This document shows positions 35,422 through 38,640 of a DNA stretch of 38,640 nucleotides, in pieces; position 1 is the stretch's first letter, and the number at the start of each line of letters is the position of its first letter. This stretch comes from Paracoccaceae bacterium (GTDB taxonomy: Bacteria > Pseudomonadota > Alphaproteobacteria > Rhodobacterales > Rhodobacteraceae). The stretch is taken from NCBI GenBank assembly GCA_022763485.1, contig JALEGX010000143.1:1-38640 (forward strand). The letters are read 5' to 3'. The notes beneath the pieces are model-generated. The model made no database searches, was not told the origin of the DNA, and saw nothing but the letters and a program-made list of their open reading frames with translations. The position numbers were made by a program, and so were the translations under genes.

Positions 35422-35433
35422 TACCTATAGGTA
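35422..35433. promoter_or_regulatory. 12-bp perfect palindrome in integrase-xis gap
   Basis: TACCTATAGGTA is a perfect palindrome. Further half-sites lie nearby: ATACCT at 35413-35418, ATACCT at 35421-35426, AGGT at 35429-35432 and ATAGGT near 35443. Such clustered half-sites suggest a regulator or excisionase binding region. A second hairpin, AGTGGC/GCCACT, lies at 35470-35484. Confidence 0.45.
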
Positions 35434-35540
35434 GTGACCCGGATAGGTGTGAGGCCGACGCGTGAGAGTAGTGGCGTTGCCACTCAGGAAGCGGGAGACG
35501 CGGTTCGGTCATGTGGGTTCCCATCACAGGACCTATAATC

Positions 35541-35774
35541 ATGACCATTGATCAAATCGCGTCACAAATTGACGCTCTCCGGGCGGACTTGATCCGTTCA
35601 AATCCACCACTGGTAATGACCAGCGCCGAAGCTGCCGAGTTTCTTGGCGTGTCAGATGAAACGATGCTTCGCTGGCGCAAAGACGGTTTCGGACCGTCAT
35701 ATTCACAGCCCAATTGCCGAATTGTGCGATACCTTCGCGACGACGTAGTCGCATGGCTCGAGGAGAATCGGTGA
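35541..35774 (+). CDS. Small MerR/AlpA-type DNA-binding protein (possible excisionase)
   Basis: The 77-residue protein has a winged-helix-like segment, MTSAEAAEFLGVSDETMLRWRKDG, at 26-49, followed by a basic wing and DDVVAWLEENR. This is the pattern of AlpA/Xis-type helix-turn-helix proteins that act in excision or in expression of integrases. AGGAC precedes the ATG at 35541; the longer frame from 35511 is less likely. Its stop overlaps the next gene's ATG by one base. It lies just after the integrase. Confidence 0.75.
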   Translation: MTIDQIASQIDALRADLIRSNPPLVMTSAEAAEFLGVSDETMLRWRKDGFGPSYSQPNCRIVRYLRDDVVAWLEENR

Positions 35775-36958
35775 TGGCTCAAAAGATAGAAAGTGTCGTT
35801 TTTCAAGAAGCCGACGCCATCAAGCAATTCCTCCTTGGGCAGAACAAACGTGTCGAGGCATGGTTCGCCGAAAACTGGGAACGTCTCGACGACATGACGG
35901 GGCCGATCCACAAAAGCACCGTGTCAAAAGCATTGAGCGGTATGCCTGTCGTGGAACCCGTCGCGAACGCCTTGGACGTCATGTTTGACGAAATCCGGGC
36001 TGACCCATGGGCATGGTGTGAGCCGCCTGAGTCGATTGACGACCTTGCATCCTACGCACCGATGAACTGGTGGTTCAAAACCCTTGAACTCAGCAAGGTT
36101 ATGTCGTGGTCGCGGTTTGAGGCGATGCGCACGCGACCGTTCTCGGACAACCAACGCGAAGACGTGCAGCAGCGCCTCAGCGAATGGCGTGAACGGCTTC
36201 GCCGGGTGTGCGATCAGTTCAATCGCGATCAGGCCCTTGTGCGTGCGTTAGAGTCGGATGACGATCCTAAGTATCAATGGTGGGTGCGCGATGGTGACGA
36301 AATTCGTCTCGGGCGAGGCGATGGCGCATTCCGTCGCCGTGTCGGCAATCCAGGGCTGCACGGTCGGTCGGACGACGAGATCGGCATGGCTTGGGTGCTC
36401 GCAGATGCGACGTTGACGCTGCCCGACGTTGCGCGCGCCGAGTTGACCTATTCGCGGCCGCAGGGCGTCCCGGTCGCCGATCATTATTCAGAGCCAGTCG
36501 AGCCTTGGAACGGCCAGGAGTTCGCGGGGATCGAGATTGCAGAAGTCGGTGGGCAGCAGGTGAAGCATCGCGTTTGCTTCTATTGGCACGGGGATCGCTA
36601 TCACGTTGAAGACGTCGAACCCTATGCAGAAATCTGGGACGATGGCTGGCGCGCGCCGTCTCAGGATGAACGCGATCTACTGGAAACCGGAATGCAGGTC
36701 ACGAGTATGACCAAGGCGCAATTTGAAGCGCAGCGGAATGAATGGATCGACAGGGCTTGGAAGTCTCGGAACGCAAACATGACGTCTATGGAGCGCGTCA
36801 TGAAACCTGACGGCATTCCAAGGTCTGAGATTGAAGCCGATTTCCAAAGCCGATTGGATGGTATCGACGACGAAAAGGCACGCGACGAGCAGCGGGAGAT
36901 TGCTCGCCGCAGGAATGCCTTTAGGCGGGGATTGCGGCGGCGAACAATTCACCCATGA
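35774..36958 (+). CDS. Island protein of unknown function with N-terminal helix-turn-helix-like segment
   Basis: The 394-residue product is not one that I recognise. Residues about 44-75 (GPIHKSTVSKALSGMPVVEP) look like a lambda-repressor-like helix-turn-helix. The rest is acidic and rich in Trp, Arg, Asp and Glu, with no signal peptide and no membrane segment. The C-terminal end is strongly basic (RRRNAFRRGLRRRTI). The ATG at 35774 overlaps the stop of the small DNA-binding gene, so the pair is coupled. It could be a regulator or replication-type protein of the island. Confidence 0.65.
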   Translation: MAQKIESVVFQEADAIKQFLLGQNKRVEAWFAENWERLDDMTGPIHKSTVSKALSGMPVVEPVANALDVMFDEIRADPWAWCEPPESIDDLASYAPMNWWFKTLELSKVMSWSRFEAMRTRPFSDNQREDVQQRLSEWRERLRRVCDQFNRDQALVRALESDDDPKYQWWVRDGDEIRLGRGDGAFRRRVGNPGLHGRSDDEIGMAWVLADATLTLPDVARAELTYSRPQGVPVADHYSEPVEPWNGQEFAGIEIAEVGGQQVKHRVCFYWHGDRYHVEDVEPYAEIWDDGWRAPSQDERDLLETGMQVTSMTKAQFEAQRNEWIDRAWKSRNANMTSMERVMKPDGIPRSEIEADFQSRLDGIDDEKARDEQREIARRRNAFRRGLRRRTIHP

Positions 36959-37091
36959 TCTGACGCCGCTTGTCGCGGTCAACACGATCCCGCAGCCATT
37001 GGGAACAGGTTGCGGGGTCGTTGAGCACGCCGGCGCGTGCCATGCGGTTCAGAAGGCGGGGGTGGACAGTGGGCGGGAAGTCAAAAGGCAT
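36921..37091 (-). CDS. Tiny protein, 56 residues, unknown function
   Basis: The frame starts at ATG 37091 and ends with TAA at 36921, and gives MPFDFPPTVHPRLLNRMARA followed by a mixed, likely helical stretch ending FAAAIPA. AAGGA lies eight bases upstream. The gene begins inside the last codons of the 64-residue gene at 37081-37275, so both seem translationally linked. It overlaps the 3' end of the plus-strand gene at 36958 by 38 bases. I know no family for it. Confidence 0.5.
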   Translation of the reverse strand: MPFDFPPTVHPRLLNRMARAGVLNDPATCSQWLRDRVDRDKRRQIMGELFAAAIPA

Positions 37092-37275
37092 TCGGGTCAT
37101 CCTTCTTGAGTAGGTTTCGTTTCACGAGTTCAACGATCACGCAGGCGGTCACGTCATTGGTGCGGGTTACGAGCCAGACATTCAGGTCTTCTTTGTGCAT
37201 GGAGGCGGCGTCGATAGTGGCCAGAGCATCGACTAGGTTGGTGGCGTGTTTGCGCTTGCTCGTGCGGCCAGGCAT
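37081..37275 (-). CDS. Small basic protein, 64 residues, unknown function
   Basis: The product starts with a basic stretch, MPGRTSKRKHATNLVDALA, and continues as a mixed alpha/beta-like segment with VTACVIVELVKRN. GGAGAG lies a suitable distance before the ATG at 37275. The 3' end overlaps the 56-residue gene. It lies opposite in direction to the integrase cluster. No family was recognised; size and context suggest a small accessory or toxin/antitoxin-like protein, but that is only a guess. Confidence 0.5.
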   Translation of the reverse strand: MPGRTSKRKHATNLVDALATIDAASMHKEDLNVWLVTRTNDVTACVIVELVKRNLLKKDDPNAF

Positions 37276-37403
37276 CGTTGCTCTCCGTTGCGGTGTTGAT
37301 GCGCGGCATCATACAGGCAGCGGGCGGCGGTATCCGACTGTAATGGCAGGTGACGATAAGGGAGTTATAGGTGCACGGGCGTGCTGCACAGGCGGTTTGC
37401 ATT

Positions 37404-37429
37404 TGTGCGCGCGTGCGCGTGCGCGCGTA
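37404..37429. repeat. Alternating purine-pyrimidine tract (Z-DNA candidate)
   Basis: A 26-base stretch alternates pyrimidine and purine without a break. It is made of TG, CG and TA steps, with GTGCGCGCG occurring twice (37405-37413 and 37419-37427). Such CG/TG-rich alternation favours left-handed DNA under negative supercoiling. Confidence 0.7.
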
Positions 37430-37493
37430 AAACGACAACGGCAGTCAACATTGTCGACCGCTGTTGTTGCAACTCACGTTGTTGAGCAAAACT

Positions 37494-37576
37494 CGTGCAG
37501 GGCGTGCAGCACGTGCATCAGTTTTAATGATTACAATAGGTTAGTGGTGAATTGGCGTGCATCAGGGCGTGCAGGA
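37494..37576. repeat. Iteron-like cluster of CGTGCA
   Basis: CGTGCA occurs at 37494, 37503 and 37512, exactly nine bases apart, and again at 37556 and 37568, twelve apart. A one-mismatch copy of CGTGCATCA lies at 37623-37631. The intervening stretch is A+T-rich. This fits a binding array for a replication or regulatory protein. Confidence 0.5.
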
Positions 37577-37749
37577 TTATGGTGTAAGAACGCAGTAACG
37601 CGTTGAGAATACAGAGTTTTCGTGTGCATCACGTCCAAGGCTGTATGATCTAATCGGTGTTTTGCTTTGCAATCCTGATCATCACATACGCGTAAAGCGG
37701 TAATCGTCCAGGACAATATCGTCCCTGTCTCCCGTCAGAAAGACGTCCC

Positions 37750-37887
37750 CTTGAGGCGTCTCTCAAGCCCAACTGATAGGCCATCAGTGGGTCCAGTGCG
37801 CCAACTCATTGAACTGTAAGCATTATTCTGCGTTCGCGACTTGTAACGCACTGCATGTTACAAGGTTTTCGTCGATTTAGCCTCGAC
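37750..37887. repeat. Series of four perfect hairpins
   Basis: The stems are CTTGAG/CTCAAG (37750-37767), ACTGAT/ATCAGT (37772-37788), CTTGTAAC/GTTACAAG (37840-37864) and GTCGA/TCGAC (37871-37887). The third is followed by TTTT. The last leads into C8T5. They could form a structured RNA, a terminator set or protein-binding sites. Confidence 0.45.
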
Positions 37888-38208
37888 CCCCCCCTTTTTC
37901 TGCCGTCGATCCCTGGACCCGGGCGCATTTAGAAGATCACAAATCCACGATTTTCCCACCGCGCCCGCACGGCACATATCCCCTGTGCCCTGCCACCGCA
38001 TCAAAGCCGCAGCGAAACCGCCCAAGCAACGCGTTTCTGCACATGCGCCCCACCGTCATGCCCGACTCCCCATAACCGCCCGTCTCTGACGCGCTCCGCA
38101 AGCCTGCGTAAACCGCCCATGCGCGCCACCTGTTTTTCGCGCTTCGCTACCTGAAACTCCGGGAACGCCCGCCGAATGTTCCTGATATGTTCCCTCCATG
38201 CTCGCAAC

Positions 38209-38237
38209 TCGGCGGGTCGCCCGCACCTTCCCGCCGA
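38209..38237. promoter_or_regulatory. 8-bp hairpin in the leader of the 90-residue gene
   Basis: TCGGCGGG (38209-38216) and CCCGCCGA (38230-38237) are exact complements with a 13-base loop, ending 25 bases before the ATG at 38263. It could be a terminator, an operator or an mRNA leader stem. Confidence 0.35.
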
Positions 38238-38262
38238 CATCCAAACAGAGAAAGATAATCGA

Positions 38263-38535
38263 ATGCCCCTGCACGTCACAATCCAGACGACGCCTCACGG
38301 TTCCCGCCTCTTGGGCGAAGACATTCACACGGCCTTCCACATGGACGTGCCGCTGCCTCCTGATGACCTCCATCAACTGATCATCGCTGCCGCGAAATCC
38401 GATGACCTGCATCCACGCGCCGAACTCATGGGCGTGATCGCTGATCGAACGCCCGAAGGCGTGTGCATCCGCGTTGTCGCGAATGCGGCCCACTTTGACA
38501 TTCCTTGGCCCCTGATCGTGCGAGGCATCAAATGA
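38263..38535 (+). CDS. Hypothetical protein, 90 residues
   Basis: The frame from ATG 38263 has the codon bias of a real gene. The product starts MPLHVTIQTTPHGSRLLGED and has a segment DDLHQLIIAAAKSDDLHPRAEL and a hydrophobic end PWPLIVRGIK. No known family. The open frame extends upstream to 38176 but the hairpin and the weak AGAGAAAG stretch argue for 38263. Its end overlaps the ATG at 38532. Confidence 0.55.
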   Translation: MPLHVTIQTTPHGSRLLGEDIHTAFHMDVPLPPDDLHQLIIAAAKSDDLHPRAELMGVIADRTPEGVCIRVVANAAHFDIPWPLIVRGIK

Positions 38536-38640
38536 CCAAGATCAAGGTAGTGCCCCGTGGGGTGGTGTAAGAGGCCGCGCGCGAAGCCCTTGGCGTAGCG
38601 CAGCGCGCGGCCGGGCTGGCGGCCATCGCGCTTCTTCGTA
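38532..38640 (+). pseudogene. Possible broken gene, right edge
   Basis: An ATG at 38532, overlapping the upstream stop, gives MTKIKVVPRGVV and then TAA at 38568-38570. The same frame stays open afterwards and encodes an Ala-rich helical stretch to the window edge. This suggests a nonsense mutation, a pair of genes or a start further on. A perfect 10-bp inverted repeat, GGCCGCGCGC / GCGCGCGGCC (38573-38582, 38603-38612), lies directly after the stop. Confidence 0.3.

Larger units (their letters stand above)
37276..38262. other. Gene-poor island segment
   Basis: I see no convincing gene in these 987 bases. The part from about 37441 to 37740 is visibly more A+T-rich than the rest of the window. 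It contains a long alternating purine-pyrimidine tract, phased copies of CGTGCA, four successive perfect hairpins and a C8T5 run. Possible roles are an origin, a regulatory array or a structured RNA. Confidence 0.5.

Noticed and set aside
37037..37606. Plus-strand frame of 189 codons
   Set aside because: It is opposite the two small minus-strand genes and runs through the alternating tract and repeats. Its product is Arg, Ala and Cys rich without a motif.
37531..37716. Minus-strand frame of 61 codons
   Set aside because: It lies across the A+T-rich stretch and repeats, with no ribosome site and no recognisable features.
37772..37800. ACTGAT/ATCAGT followed by GGGTCC, recalling the anticodon arm of tRNA-Lys
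   Set aside because: There is no T arm, no acceptor stem and no TTCGA loop, so it is neither a tRNA nor a clear attachment-site copy.
38001..38240. Minus-strand frame of 79 codons with a basic, helical product
   Set aside because: It reads somewhat like a protein but has no ribosome site, is divergent with almost no gap from the better-supported 90-residue gene, and contains many rare codons. I left it out as uncertain.

Overview
The window reads as a GC-rich (roughly 60 percent or more) alphaproteobacterial chromosome, most likely from the Rhodobacteraceae / Roseobacter group. Supporting signs are the histone-deacetylase-like gene - xseB - ispA - dxs operon, the petP-petR regulatory pair, the petABC cytochrome bc1 operon, an Ohr/OhrR pair, a RibH2-type lumazine synthase, and mostly dense, short-spaced operons with start/stop overlaps.

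Layout from left to right. 1-1289: the 3' end of a sterol-desaturase-family hydroxylase, then a fatty acid desaturase on the opposite strand. 1589-3839: queC-queD-queE-queF, which make 7-deazaguanine precursors of queuosine. 3926-6273: a methyltransferase, a YeeZ-like SDR protein and a class II aldolase. 6656-10664 (minus): deacetylase-like gene, xseB, ispA and dxs, mixing isoprenoid synthesis with exonuclease VII. 10770-12649 (minus): a small secreted protein, then petR and petP. 12811-16511: a branched-chain aminotransferase, ohr and ohrR with twin operators, an AraC regulator and a small membrane protein. 16572-20237: a DMT exporter, malonyl-CoA synthetase, a short CDF transporter and its MerR regulator with a textbook 19-bp-spacer promoter. 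20238-22962 (minus): aroC, an HD-domain protein and an AEC transporter. 23145-27176: a TPP riboswitch driving thiBPQ, and an FMN riboswitch driving a lone ribH2. 27334-30869: a GST and petABC with a strong terminator. 30958-33736 (minus): a small glyoxalase-like-domain protein, then dapF-mtaB.

From the tRNA-Lys(UUU) gene at 33955 to the right edge, the window looks like the left end of an integrated genomic island. It holds a tyrosine recombinase directly downstream of the tRNA, a MerR/AlpA-type small DNA-binding protein, a coupled large protein of unknown function, two overlapping tiny genes on the other strand, and about 1 kb of gene-poor, more A+T-rich DNA. That gene-poor stretch carries phased short repeats, a long alternating purine-pyrimidine tract and a series of perfect hairpins. 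The right end of the island is outside the window.

Most of the first 34 kb is recognisable core metabolism. The least explained DNA is the island, especially 36921-38640. The regulatory signals best supported by the sequence are the TPP and FMN riboswitches, the MerR promoter, the OhrR operators and the petC terminator.
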